Below are positions 19,489 to 29,642 of a stretch of DNA of 47,948 nt, one piece after another. A program made the position numbers and the translations under genes. A model generated the notes under the pieces. That model was not told the origin of the DNA and did no database searches. It saw only the letters and a list, made by a program, of their open reading frames with translations. Every line of letters starts with the position of its first letter. Within the stretch, counting starts at the first letter, position 1. The stretch is from Edwardsiella piscicida (lineage in GTDB: Bacteria > Pseudomonadota > Gammaproteobacteria > Enterobacterales > Enterobacteriaceae): contig NZ_MPNU01000001.1 in the NCBI RefSeq assembly GCF_001896205.1, positions 283,444 to 331,391 of the forward strand. The letters run 5' to 3'.

Positions 19489-20838
19489 CTATTCGAACAG
19501 CCGCGCGTGCAGGGTGCGCACCACCGCATCGGCGTCGTTGCCCGGCACCAGGAAGCACAGGTTATGGCTGCTGGCACCGTAGCAGATCATGCGGATATTG
19601 AACGGCTCCATCGCGCCGAATACCTGGCGACCCACGCCGCAGGCGCTGCTGAGCTGGTTACCGATCAGCGCCACCAGCGCCAAATCCTCTTCAACCTCTA
19701 CCCGGCACTGGGCGGAAAGCTCGGTCAGCAGGGCGCTGGTCAGCAGGCTGGCGCCGCCGGTGCAAGAGCCGGTGGTATCCAGCGTTAGCGCGATACTGAC
19801 CTCTGAGGTGGTGATCAGATCCACGGAGATGCGGTGGCGGGCCAGAATACCGAACACCTCGGCCAGAAAGCCGCGGGCGTGCAGCATATTCAGGCTGTGC
19901 AGCGTCAGCAGCGTTTGGCTGCGCCGCAGCGCCAGCGCGCGGAACAGCGGCGGCTGCGCACTTTTGTTGCATACCAGGGTGCCGCCGGCGCCGGGATCGC
20001 GGCTGGAGCCGACGAAGACCGGGATATCGCTGCGTACCGCCGGCAGCAGGGTGGCCGGGTGCAGCACCTTCGCGCCGAAGGTCGCCATTTCGGCCGCCTC
20101 GGAAAAGGCGATCTCATCGATGCGCCGGGCGGCGGGGACGATGCGCGGATCGGTGGTATAGATCCCCGGCACATCGGTCCAGATATCGACGCGCGCCGCG
20201 TCCAGCGCCTCGGCCAGCAGGGCGGCGGTGTAGTCGCTGCCGCCCCGTCCCAGGGTCGTGGTGCGACCTTTGCGCTCGCTGCCGATAAACCCCTGGGTAA
20301 TGATCAGGTGCGTGGTCAGGCGCGGCGCCAGAGACTGCTGCGCCAGCGCCTGCAGCTGCTCCCGATCCGGCTCGGCTTTGCCAAAGCGGTCATCGGTGCG
20401 CATGATCCTGCGGATATCAAACCACTCCACGCTGACGCCGCGGACGCGCAGCAGCTCGCTGAACAGCAGCGTCGACATCAGTTCGCCGTGGCTGACCAGC
20501 TCATCGGTCAGCGCCGCAGAGGTGGCCAGCGCCGCGGCTTCGGCCAGCATGGCGATATTTTCCAGCATGCGTTCAATTTCACTGCGTACCACGGCGTCGT
20601 CGGGGAGCGCCGCCAGGATCGCATCGTGAATTCGGCGAACCTCGCCTATCAGGCGCAGCCGTTCCGCGGCCTCTTGCCCCTCGGCCAGCGCGATGAGGTG
20701 GTTGGTGACGCCCGCGGCGGCGGAAAGCACCACCATGCGTACGGCGGGATTGGAGAGAATGATGTCAGCGCAGCGCAGCATGGCGTCGGCGTCGGCTACG
20801 CTGGTGCCGCCAAACTTTGCAATGATTGTCTGTTGCAT
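19489..20838 (-). CDS. lysC: LysC, lysine-sensitive aspartokinase III
   Basis: Phosphorylates aspartate, the first step toward lysine, threonine and methionine. It has 449 residues, the E. coli length. The N-terminal kinase domain starts with KFGGTS (8-13) and holds GRTTTLGRGGSDYTA, with the catalytic and phosphate-binding residues. Two C-terminal ACT domains (from about residue 300) bind lysine for feedback inhibition; LNMLHARGFLAEVF and SVDLITTSEVS mark the first. It is convergent with metH and divergent from pgi across an 825-bp gap that contains a long structured leader. Confidence 0.97.
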   Translation of the reverse strand: MQQTIIAKFGGTSVADADAMLRCADIILSNPAVRMVVLSAAAGVTNHLIALAEGQEAAERLRLIGEVRRIHDAILAALPDDAVVRSEIERMLENIAMLAEAAALATSAALTDELVSHGELMSTLLFSELLRVRGVSVEWFDIRRIMRTDDRFGKAEPDREQLQALAQQSLAPRLTTHLIITQGFIGSERKGRTTTLGRGGSDYTAALLAEALDAARVDIWTDVPGIYTTDPRIVPAARRIDEIAFSEAAEMATFGAKVLHPATLLPAVRSDIPVFVGSSRDPGAGGTLVCNKSAQPPLFRALALRRSQTLLTLHSLNMLHARGFLAEVFGILARHRISVDLITTSEVSIALTLDTTGSCTGGASLLTSALLTELSAQCRVEVEEDLALVALIGNQLSSACGVGRQVFGAMEPFNIRMICYGASSHNLCFLVPGNDADAVVRTLHARLFE

Positions 20839-20942
20839 ATGATGCCTCGTGTCAGGAGCCGGTGTCCGTGTTGTCCGGCGGGTCAGTCCATTAGCCCGGC
20901 GCCGGGCGCGCGCTAAACGGTACGGGGCGGCGTATGCGCGCT

Positions 20943-21127
20943 CCGCAGGTACTCCACCTTACCGTTCCTTCCACCGAGGCAGGGGGACGAGGTGACAGCC
21001 CAAGGGGGTGCCCAGAAGGCCGCTGCGCGCTGGCCCGGCGATCCGGGGCCGCGTTGCTGAAGGGCGATGCCGGGGGCGGCGTGCCGCCACGATTTGCGCA
21101 GACGGGCCTGTACACGGGATGTACAGG
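20943..21127 (-). ncRNA. lysC leader, possible lysine riboswitch
   Basis: Read on the minus strand this GC-rich, highly foldable leader contains, in order, GCATCGCC (21070-21063), TTGGGCTGTCACC (21003-20991) and GGTGGAGTACCTGCGG (20958-20943). Each resembles a block of the E. coli lysC lysine riboswitch as I remember it, and the spacing between the last two (32 bases) is close to that in E. coli. AACGGTA/TACCGTT arms (near 20965 and 20919) could form a downstream stem. The 5' third does not match the conserved start of the class well, so it may be a divergent riboswitch or a different leader. Confidence 0.4.
21107..21127. repeat. Perfect inverted repeat at the distal end of the lysC leader
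   Basis: CCTGTACA (21107-21114), spacer CGGGA, TGTACAGG (21120-21127). The eight-base arms are perfect. Read on the plus strand it is followed by GGCATTTTT, which looks like a weak terminator; read on the minus strand it would begin the lysC leader. It could equally be an operator. The remaining gap to pgi (21128-21663) is AT-richer at first and holds no gene I can support. Confidence 0.6.
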
Positions 21128-21431
21128 GCATTTTTAGAAATAACGGCTTATGCCGGGTGTGTCAATGGCATTGGGATGAGTGATTTTCAATTTGACCCGC
21201 GCAGTATTACCGTTACTGATTATTGTTTTTATCGCATTGAAATATATGAAATAAAAATAATCACTTGGTAATTAGGTCGCGCGGGATCGCGGCGTATAGA
21301 CATCGTATTCGCTAATGTTGCCGCCTAAAAAATCACCGCCGCCTCTTGGCGTTCCGACCGTTCACACCCGCGGACTCTCGCGGATGACGCCGTGATTTTC
21401 CGCGCGGGAAACAAAGGTTGCTGAATGGAGT

Positions 21432-21451
21432 CAGTATCAGGCAGTATCAGG
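21432..21451. repeat. Tandem ten-base repeat upstream of pgi
   Basis: CAGTATCAGG occurs twice without a spacer (21432-21441 and 21442-21451), about 215 bp before pgi. It may be a paired binding site or chance. Confidence 0.5.
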
Positions 21452-21654
21452 GGTGAGAGTTTTAGTCGATCGCAATAAAAGGGATCGCAACACGGCGTGA
21501 AATGGATACAATTTAACGCACGTAGGAAAAGATGAACCGGTACCCTATGCCGTCATCCCTGTCGTTCCCGGGAGCGGCGATTATCCGGAATGTGCGGGGC
21601 GCGTTCAGCCGCTGAACGGCGCCTCGGAAACCACCGACCGTTACTCAAGCATAA

Positions 21655-23313
<1,659 letters not shown>

Positions 23314-23331
23314 CGACGCGCAGCCAAAGAA

Positions 23332-23357
23332 AAACCCGGACTTGTCCGGGTTTTTTT
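23332..23357 (+). terminator. pgi terminator
   Basis: CCCGGAC (23335-23341) pairs with GTCCGGG (23344-23350), with A bases before and seven T after. On the minus strand the A bases give a short T run too, so it may also serve the convergent symporter gene. Confidence 0.9.
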
Positions 23358-23373
23358 ACGTCTGGCGCCGGCG

Positions 23374-24621
23374 TTACTCCGCCGTTTCCCATCGGCGCTG
23401 TAGCCACGCCTTACCCTCAACAAAGCGGGTGACCAGCATGGCGCAGACCGTATTGCCGGTGGAGTTCAGTAGGGTGGCCGGAATATCGATGATGGTGCTG
23501 ATGATCATGATGGTGCCGACCAACTCCGGCGAAAAGCCGAACACGGCGCAGATCATCAGTTCGCCGGTCATGCCGCCGCTGGGAATAGCCCCCATGACGG
23601 CGCCGACCAGGAACGCCACGCTGATGATGGCCGCGATGCTCATCGGATCGCTCATGTCGCGGCCGAACAGCGTGAACAGAAAGACGATCTTGATGATGCC
23701 GCCGATAACCGAGCCGTCCTTATGGGTGTTGGCACCCAGCGGGATCACCGTCTCGGCGATATCCGCCGGTACGCCCATCTTCTTGCTGGCCACCAGGTTG
23801 ACCGGAATGCAGGCGGCGCTGGAAGCGGTGGCGATGGCGGTGATGGCCGGTGTAAATACGTTGCCCCAGAAGAGACGGACGGCGGGGCGCCCTCCGGCGA
23901 TAAAGGCGTACAGCGTATTGGCACCGAAGAAGTAGATCACCGTCAGCACCACGTACAGCAAGAAGGCATTCAGATAGCCGTGGATGATTTGCGGCCCCAG
24001 CGCGCCGACCGTGGCGGCAAAGTAGCAGCCCAGCCCCAGCGGCGCCGCGTACATAATGATCTTGACCATCCTCAGGATCACCGTGGTTCCGGCGCTGAGA
24101 AACTGGGCGACGGGACGGCCCTGCTCACCGCTGAAGGCCGTGGCCAGGCCGAACAGGATAGAGAAGACGATCAGCGGCAGCAGGTTGGACTTGGTAAACA
24201 GCTGTAGAAAATCGGGTACGGTGAAGGTGGAGACGATCACCTCGCCCAGCCCTTTGCTCTGCTCCTGCGGCGCCGGAGGCAGGTGGGCTATCAGCGATTG
24301 GGTATCCACGTTGTGGAACGGATTAAACAGGTGGGTGGCGACAAAGCCGATCAGTGCGGCGAACAGGGCGGTGGCGATAAAGACCGAGAAGACCGTTCCC
24401 ATGATTTTGCCCAGGCGCGACATCTGCCGCATGTCGGCGATAGAGGAGGCGATGCTGAGGAACACCAGCGGAACGATCACTACGAACATCAGGTTCAGGA
24501 ACAGTTCGCCGATGGGTTGAACTAGGGTCGCCCGTTCGCCAAACAGGATGCCGGCCAGCCCGCCGAGGATAATGCCCAGTAGCAGGCAGAGGGTAAACGT
24601 ATAGTGTCGGAGTATATGCAT
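23374..24621 (-). CDS. DAACS-family symporter with atypical binding site
   Basis: A 415-residue inner-membrane carrier of the dicarboxylate/amino acid:cation symporter family, about eight transmembrane helices plus two re-entrant hairpins. Hairpin 1 is serine-rich (ATASSAACIP, 264-273) and hairpin 2 is IPSGGMTG (346-353). Two conserved spots differ from acidic amino acid carriers. The NMDG motif is THKDG (299-303), and the last-helix pattern DMxRTxxNxxGD reads DIPATLLNSTGN (379-390). The arginine that binds aspartate or glutamate is thus alanine (A382) and the terminal sodium-site aspartate is N390, as in proton-coupled GltP. The substrate is therefore probably not an acidic amino acid; I cannot name it. 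Neighbours pgi and psiE give no clue. A candidate promoter is at 24700-24729. Confidence 0.85.
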   Translation of the reverse strand: MHILRHYTFTLCLLLGIILGGLAGILFGERATLVQPIGELFLNLMFVVIVPLVFLSIASSIADMRQMSRLGKIMGTVFSVFIATALFAALIGFVATHLFNPFHNVDTQSLIAHLPPAPQEQSKGLGEVIVSTFTVPDFLQLFTKSNLLPLIVFSILFGLATAFSGEQGRPVAQFLSAGTTVILRMVKIIMYAAPLGLGCYFAATVGALGPQIIHGYLNAFLLYVVLTVIYFFGANTLYAFIAGGRPAVRLFWGNVFTPAITAIATASSAACIPVNLVASKKMGVPADIAETVIPLGANTHKDGSVIGGIIKIVFLFTLFGRDMSDPMSIAAIISVAFLVGAVMGAIPSGGMTGELMICAVFGFSPELVGTIMIISTIIDIPATLLNSTGNTVCAMLVTRFVEGKAWLQRRWETAE

Positions 24622-24699
24622 TGTGTGGGTATCCCAGTCGAGCCCTTTCTTGCCACCGCGCGGCGGCGGAGGGTGTGTTGATCCTGGCGGATTATGCTA

Positions 24700-24729
24700 A
24701 TTATCTGCCCTTGTCGCCGCCGGCGCCAA
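24700..24729 (-). promoter_or_regulatory. Candidate promoter for the DAACS symporter gene
   Basis: On the minus strand TTGGCG (24729-24724) and GATAAT (24705-24700) are 18 bases apart, about 80 bp before the start codon. Confidence 0.35.
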
Positions 24730-24805
24730 ATTTGTGTGACGCTCGCCGCGCCGCATGCGACGTCGGCGGTTTTTTGGCGCCGGGGGATAGACGGCAAAAC
24801 GGCAA

Positions 24806-24827
24806 TATTGTTAACTAGCTCACATTA
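24806..24827. promoter_or_regulatory. Candidate CRP site upstream of psiE
   Basis: TGTTA-ACTAGC-TCACA (24809-24824) fits the CRP pattern TGTGA-N6-TCACA at nine of ten core positions, and about 16 of 22 over the full palindrome. It lies about 30-50 bp before psiE, where binding would block RNA polymerase. This agrees with the cAMP-CRP repression described for E. coli psiE. I did not find a convincing Pho box. Confidence 0.55.
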
Positions 24828-24854
24828 TAAAGCTATTACGCAAGGAGTTACTTT

Positions 24855-25262
24855 ATGCCGGGAACCGAGCGCGCAAACCGTGTCGCCACGGTATTGCAGT
24901 GGATACTGAACATCGGCCTGATGGCGCTGGCGGCGATTCTGGTGATTTTTCTGGCGAAGGAGACGTTCACGCTGGCCGGGGTGCTGTTTGACGCCAACCA
25001 GAATGCGTCGACCTATATGCTGGTGGAAGGGATCGTGATCTATTTTCTGTATTTCGAGTTTATTGCATTGATTGTTAAATATTTTCAATCAGGCTATCAC
25101 TTCCCGCTGCGCTACTTTATCTACATCGGCATCACGGCGATCATCCGGTTGATTATCGTCGATCACGAAAGCCCCAACGATACGCTGATCTATTCGTTCG
25201 CCATTCTGGTACTGGTGATCGCGCTGTACCTGGCTAACACCGATCGCCTGAAGCGCGAATAG
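24855..25262 (+). CDS. psiE: PsiE, phosphate-starvation-inducible membrane protein
   Basis: A 135-residue inner-membrane protein with four predicted helices and a charged C terminus. It aligns end to end with E. coli PsiE (136 residues), including [16 protein letters not shown] and the conserved HES region. Its biochemical role is unknown; in E. coli it is induced by phosphate starvation and repressed by cAMP-CRP. AAGGAG precedes the ATG. It is convergent with malG, close to its E. coli position next to the maltose genes. Confidence 0.93.
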   Translation: MPGTERANRVATVLQWILNIGLMALAAILVIFLAKETFTLAGVLFDANQNASTYMLVEGIVIYFLYFEFIALIVKYFQSGYHFPLRYFIYIGITAIIRLIIVDHESPNDTLIYSFAILVLVIALYLANTDRLKRE

Positions 25263-25282
25263 ACGCCGCAGGATACGGACAT

Positions 25283-25306
25283 AAAAAGGGCGGCCCGTAG
25301 GCCGCC
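25283..25306 (-). terminator. malEFG operon terminator
   Basis: On the minus strand GGCGGCC (25306-25300), loop TACG, GGCCGCC (25295-25289) is followed by C and five T (25287-25283). It is an intrinsic terminator for leftward transcription, placed after malG and between malG and psiE. Confidence 0.8.
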
Positions 25307-25350
25307 AGTTACGCACACAGGTTACTGCTTTTTTAAGGGTAACGCATAAA

Positions 25351-26241
25351 CTAGCCTTTCACGCCGCCGGCGGTCAGACCGCCCACCAGCCAACGCTGCG
25401 CCAGCAGGAAGACGGCGGTTATCGGCATCGCCGACAGCACCGCCGCCGCGGCAAAATCCCCCCACAGGTAGTTCTGCGGATTGAGATACTGCTGCATGCC
25501 GACCGCCAGCGTATAGGTGTTGACGTCGCGCAGCAGCAGCGAGGCGACCGGCACCTCGGTGATGGCGGCGATAAAGGAGAGGATGAACACCACCGCCAGT
25601 ATCGGTACGGAAAGCGGCAGCAGTACCAGTCGGAACGCCTGCCACGGCGTGGCGCCATCCAGCGCCGCCGCCTCCTCCAGCGAGCCGTCGATGGTTTCAA
25701 AGTAGCCCTTGATGGTCCAAACGTGCAGGGCGATACCGCCCATATAGGCGAAGATGACGCCCCCCAGGGTATTCAGGCCAAGGAACGGCACATACTGGCC
25801 GATCCGATCGAACAGGGCATACAGCGCGACCAGCGACAGTACCGCCGGGAACATCTGGAAAATCAGCATCCCTTTCAGCAGCGAGGATTTGCCGCGGAAT
25901 CGCATGCGGGCGAAGGCATAGGCGCAGGTGGTGGAGAGCGTCAGGATACCCAGCGCGGTGGTGACAGCGACCTTGATCGAGTTCCACAGCCACAGCAGCA
26001 CGGGAAACGGCGGCGGGGTCACGCGGCCGTCCGGCGCCGTCACGCTGATGCCCAGCGCCAGCTTCCAGTGCTCCCAGGAGATCTGGTCCGGGATCAGGCT
26101 ACCGGTGGCAAAGTTGCCGGCGCGCAGCGAAATGGCGATCACCATCAGCAGGGGGAACATGATCAGCGCGATAAACAGAATCATCAGCAAATGGGTGAGC
26201 CATAGGCGATAGCGCAGGGATTGGGGTTGAACCATGGCCAT
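25351..26241 (-). CDS. malG: MalG, maltose ABC transporter permease
   Basis: Inner-membrane subunit that, with MalF, forms the translocation path of the MalEFGK2 maltose/maltodextrin importer. It has 296 residues, exactly the E. coli length, with six membrane helices. The EAA loop that docks on MalK is [15 protein letters not shown] (about 189-203). The start MAMVQP is conserved with E. coli. It is the last gene of malE-malF-malG, 14 bp after malF. Confidence 0.98.
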   Translation of the reverse strand: MAMVQPQSLRYRLWLTHLLMILFIALIMFPLLMVIAISLRAGNFATGSLIPDQISWEHWKLALGISVTAPDGRVTPPPFPVLLWLWNSIKVAVTTALGILTLSTTCAYAFARMRFRGKSSLLKGMLIFQMFPAVLSLVALYALFDRIGQYVPFLGLNTLGGVIFAYMGGIALHVWTIKGYFETIDGSLEEAAALDGATPWQAFRLVLLPLSVPILAVVFILSFIAAITEVPVASLLLRDVNTYTLAVGMQQYLNPQNYLWGDFAAAAVLSAMPITAVFLLAQRWLVGGLTAGGVKG

Positions 26242-26255
26242 AGTCAGGCGTCTCC

Positions 26256-27827
26256 TTAGTCAAAATTCATTTTGCTGGCTTTCAGATTGAGGATCGCCAG
26301 CGCCCCGACCAGCAGGAAGATCAGGGTCGCGATGGCGGCAGCCAGGCCAAAGTCTTGTCCGCCGCCGCCCTCGAAGGCGATGCGGTAGGTATAGCTGACC
26401 AGCAGGTCGGTATAGCCGGCCGGCGTCGAGGTTCCCAGCATATCCGGCCCCCCGTTGGTTAACAGCTGGATCAGCACAAAGTTATTAAAGTTGAAGGCGA
26501 AGCTGGCGATCATCAGCGGCGTCAGCGGCTTGATCAGCATCGGCAGCGTAATCCGGAAGAAGTTTTGCAGCGGCCCGGCGCCGTCCATGGCCGAGGCCTC
26601 ATACAGATCCTCGGGGATCGCCTTCAGCAGCCCCATGCACAGGATCATCATGTAGGGATAGCCGAGCCAGGTGTTGACGATCAGGATCATGCACTTGGCG
26701 GTGAGCGGATCGCTGAACCAGGCCGGGCGAATGCCGAACAGCTGGCTGAGCATCATGTTGATCTCGCCGAAGCTCTGGTTGAACAGCCCCTTGAAGATCA
26801 GGATGGAGATAAACGCCGGCACCGCATAGGGCAAGATCAGCAGCACCCGATAGGCGGCGCGTCCGCGCAGCGCCTCCCACTGTACCACGCAGGCCAGCAC
26901 CATCCCGACGGCCACGGTGAAGATGACGGTCAGCACCGAGAAGACGAGGGTCCAGATAAAGATGCTGATGAAGGGCTGGCGGATTCCTTCATCGTCGAGC
27001 ACCCGTAGAAAGTTTTTCCAGCCGGTGGTCACGGTAAACCCCGGGCTCAGGCGCTCGCTGCGCCAGTTGCCGTCGGCGTTGACCGCCTGATAGAAGCCGC
27101 TTTGCATATTGGGGCGGTAGGCGATGCCGCTTTGGTTGTCCGTCAGGGTGCGGCCATCGTCGCCCAGGGTGTAGAGCGGGCGGCTGGCGGCAAACTGGCG
27201 CAGCGAGCTCATGCGCAGCGCGGCGCCGTCGGGCAGCAGGGCGACCAGGCTGTTCAGCGTCTGCCGGTGCTGGGTCACGGTGCGCAGCGTGGCAGCGCTG
27301 CCCTGTGGCGCGCCGTCTGCCGGCGCCATCGAAATCTGTAGGTCGGACTGGCTCAGCGTAAAGGGGCCGGAAAGGTAGCGTTGACCGTTCTGGGCATCGG
27401 TGAGCTGCAGGCGCCACTGGTCGCCGTCTGGATACAGGCTGAACGCGTAGGTCTGGCCGCTGGTGAACATGCGCTGCAGCAGGACCGACTGGGCGCGCTC
27501 CTGGCTGAGCTGGTTGGTGCTGCTGTAGTTGGTAAAGGCGATGGCGATGGTGCAGATCAGCGGAAACAGGACGAACAGCCCCATGCCGGCCAGCCCCGGA
27601 TAGACATAGCGCCAAGCGTAGGCGCGCCGATTGGCGAAGATATACAGTCCGCCCCCCAGCAGGATCAGGGTTAGCATCGCGAATAGGTATTCGCCTTGGG
27701 CATACATGACGATAGTCAGATAGCCGGTCAGCAGCGTCAGCAGGCCGACCGCCAGCCATTTTAGCCCGGTGCGCGGGCAGAGCCGGCGCGGCTCGCTGGC
27801 CGGATATTCAGTTTGAGATAGTGACAT
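26256..27827 (-). CDS. malF: MalF, maltose ABC transporter permease
   Basis: Larger permease subunit of the maltose importer. The ATG at 27827, behind GAGGG, gives 523 residues (E. coli 514); a GTG at 27833 would add two. After the first helices it carries the large periplasmic P2 loop typical of enterobacterial MalF (about residues 90-275), which contacts MalE. The EAA loop reads [15 protein letters not shown]. The C terminus, [10 protein letters not shown], is conserved. A long hairpin separates it from malE upstream, which probably lowers its expression relative to the binding protein. Confidence 0.97.
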   Translation of the reverse strand: MSLSQTEYPASEPRRLCPRTGLKWLAVGLLTLLTGYLTIVMYAQGEYLFAMLTLILLGGGLYIFANRRAYAWRYVYPGLAGMGLFVLFPLICTIAIAFTNYSSTNQLSQERAQSVLLQRMFTSGQTYAFSLYPDGDQWRLQLTDAQNGQRYLSGPFTLSQSDLQISMAPADGAPQGSAATLRTVTQHRQTLNSLVALLPDGAALRMSSLRQFAASRPLYTLGDDGRTLTDNQSGIAYRPNMQSGFYQAVNADGNWRSERLSPGFTVTTGWKNFLRVLDDEGIRQPFISIFIWTLVFSVLTVIFTVAVGMVLACVVQWEALRGRAAYRVLLILPYAVPAFISILIFKGLFNQSFGEINMMLSQLFGIRPAWFSDPLTAKCMILIVNTWLGYPYMMILCMGLLKAIPEDLYEASAMDGAGPLQNFFRITLPMLIKPLTPLMIASFAFNFNNFVLIQLLTNGGPDMLGTSTPAGYTDLLVSYTYRIAFEGGGGQDFGLAAAIATLIFLLVGALAILNLKASKMNFD

Positions 27828-27909
27828 GGACACGCCCTCGTTTTACTTGCCACACCGGTGACGGCGCGCCGTTCGGGCGCGGTTGGCATCAGGTTAATAC
27901 GGTGATGAG

Positions 27910-27953
27910 CCCGCCGCGTCCGTCTGCGGGGGAACAGACGGGCAGGCGGCGGG
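27910..27953 (-). other. Two-part hairpin between malE and malF
   Basis: An outer stem CCCGCCG (27910-27916) with CGGCGGG (27947-27953) and an inner stem CCGTCTG (27920-27926) with CAGACGG (27935-27941) form one extended hairpin just after malE, without a T run. E. coli has REP-type structures in the same gap that protect malE mRNA; this sequence looks unrelated but equivalently placed. Confidence 0.6.
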
Positions 27954-27964
27954 TCAGCCGGAGA

Positions 27965-29158
27965 TTATTTTTTGAGGATCCGCTCCTTGGCGCTTTCCAA
28001 CGCCTGCGTCACGCTCTGACGGCCGTTGATCGCGTTGATGATCGCGGCGCGCTCGGCGTACCAGAAGGCGCTCATCTGCGGGATATTCGGCATGATCTCA
28101 CCGTTTTGCGAGTTCTGCATGGTGGCGGCGATGCGCGGATCCTTCTCCAGGATCTCCTGATACGACTTCAGCGCCACGGCGCCCAGCGGCTTGTCTTGGT
28201 TGACCATCGCCAGGCCGCTGTCGGTCAGCAGGTAGTTCTCAATGAACTCGGTCGCCAGCTCTTTGTTCGGGCTGGCCGCGTTGATCCCCGCGCTCAGCAC
28301 GCCGACGAAGGGCTTGGAAGGATGACCCTTGAAGGTCGGCAGCAGGGTGATGCCGTAGTTGATGCCGCTCTTGTCGATATTGGACCAGGCCCAGGGGCCG
28401 TTGATGGTCATGGCGGTCTGCCCTTTGTTAAAGGCCGCCTCGGCGATGGAGTAGTCGGTATCGGCGTTGATATGCTTGTTTTTCACCATATCGACCAGGA
28501 ACTGCAGACCGGCGCGCGATCCGGCGTTGTCGACGCCGACGTTATTGGTCTCGTAGCGGCCGTTGGCATACTTGAAAGCGTAGCCACCGTCGGCGGCGAT
28601 CAGCGGCCAGGTGAAGTAGGGCTCCTGCAGGTTCCACATGATGGCGCTCTTGCCCTGGGCGCGCAGCTTGCTGTCCAGCGCCGGGATTTCTTCCCAGCTC
28701 TTGGGCGGGTTGGGCAGCAGGTCTTTGTTATAAATCAGCGACAGTGCCTCGACGGCGATGGGGTAGGCGATCAGCTTGCCGTTGTAGCGCACGGCGTCCC
28801 AGGTAAAGGGGTAGAGCTTCTCCTGAAACGCTTTGGACGGATGGATTTCGGCCAGCAGGCCGGACTGGGCATAGCCGCCAAAGCGGTCATGGGCCCAGAA
28901 GATAATGTCTGGTCCGTCACCGGTGGCCGCAACCTGGGGGAATTTCTCCTCCAGCTTGTCCGGGTGCTCTACGGTGACCTTGATACCGGTCTCCTGCTCG
29001 AACTTCTTACCCACGTCCGCCAGACCGTTATACCCCTTGTCACCGTTGATCCAGATGACCAGTTTACCCTCTTCGATCTTGGCCAGCGCCGGCGCAGAGA
29101 TGACCAGTGCGGCCAGTGCGCTAAGAGCGATGGTTTTTATAGCGGATGTCTTTGTCAT
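27965..29158 (-). CDS. malE: MalE, periplasmic maltose-binding protein
   Basis: High-affinity periplasmic receptor for maltose and maltodextrins that delivers them to MalFGK2 and signals to the Tar chemoreceptor in E. coli. It has 397 residues (E. coli 396). The signal peptide is cleaved after APALA at residue 26, leaving [19 protein letters not shown] as in E. coli. Sugar-contact regions such as [19 protein letters not shown] are preserved. First gene of the malEFG operon, divergent from malK. Confidence 0.98.
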   Translation of the reverse strand: MTKTSAIKTIALSALAALVISAPALAKIEEGKLVIWINGDKGYNGLADVGKKFEQETGIKVTVEHPDKLEEKFPQVAATGDGPDIIFWAHDRFGGYAQSGLLAEIHPSKAFQEKLYPFTWDAVRYNGKLIAYPIAVEALSLIYNKDLLPNPPKSWEEIPALDSKLRAQGKSAIMWNLQEPYFTWPLIAADGGYAFKYANGRYETNNVGVDNAGSRAGLQFLVDMVKNKHINADTDYSIAEAAFNKGQTAMTINGPWAWSNIDKSGINYGITLLPTFKGHPSKPFVGVLSAGINAASPNKELATEFIENYLLTDSGLAMVNQDKPLGAVALKSYQEILEKDPRIAATMQNSQNGEIMPNIPQMSAFWYAERAAIINAINGRQSVTQALESAKERILKK

Positions 29159-29323
29159 AGTGCAGTCCTTGTAGTCCTGTCGGGGGAGTTTACGAACGCG
29201 GGTCGGGGGTCGATGGCCGCGTATCGTACGCTGCGTTCATGGGGCTATCGCCGTGTTCCGGCCGGTCACCGGGGGGCAGGAGCGCCGATGTTGTGTCATA
29301 GTCCGCGAGAGCCGCCCGATTCT

Positions 29324-29333
29324 CATCCTCCCC
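29324..29333 (-). promoter_or_regulatory. Candidate MalT box (malE side)
   Basis: On the minus strand GGGGAGGATG matches the MalT box GGGGAKGAGG at nine of ten positions. It lies in the 484-bp malE-malK gap, which in E. coli holds several MalT and CRP sites. Confidence 0.5.
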
Positions 29334-29358
29334 CGCTCTACGCCCTGTGGGGCTTTCT

Positions 29359-29374
29359 TGTGATCTGCTTAACA
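29359..29374. promoter_or_regulatory. Candidate CRP site between malE and malK
   Basis: TGTGA-TCTGCT-TAACA matches the CRP core at nine of ten positions. CRP with MalT activates the divergent malE and malK promoters in E. coli. Confidence 0.55.
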
Positions 29375-29481
29375 CAACTTGGCAATATGTGGTGAATGGC
29401 ACGAAATCTCTGGGTCGATTTTGCAGCCACGATCACGATTCTTCCACCGCCGCGGCGTCCTTCGCCCCGATCCGGCGCGCG

Positions 29482-29502
29482 CTATCCTCCCGCCTCCTCC
29501 GC
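29482..29502 (-). promoter_or_regulatory. Candidate tandem MalT boxes (malK side)
   Basis: On the minus strand GCGGAGGAGG (29502-29493) matches nine of ten positions of the MalT box, and the adjoining CGGGAGGATA (about 29491-29482) matches about seven of ten in the same direction. Paired direct MalT sites are usual in malK-type promoters. The remaining DNA of the malE-malK gap shows no gene. Confidence 0.45.
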
Positions 29503-29642
29503 CAGCAAAAAAGCGCCGATGGATGATCCGCGGGTGCGGGTTTTTCGCGCACTATCATGTCCATTCATTGAGGCGCAGCGCCCTTTCCCCCGCCCTCTGC
29601 GGCGCGCTGCGGCCATCCCATGACAACGGACAGGAGCGGCGC

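Noticed and set aside
19834-20916. A 360-codon plus-strand frame opposite lysC
   Set aside because: Shadow of lysC, with low-complexity Q/R/G composition and no start context.
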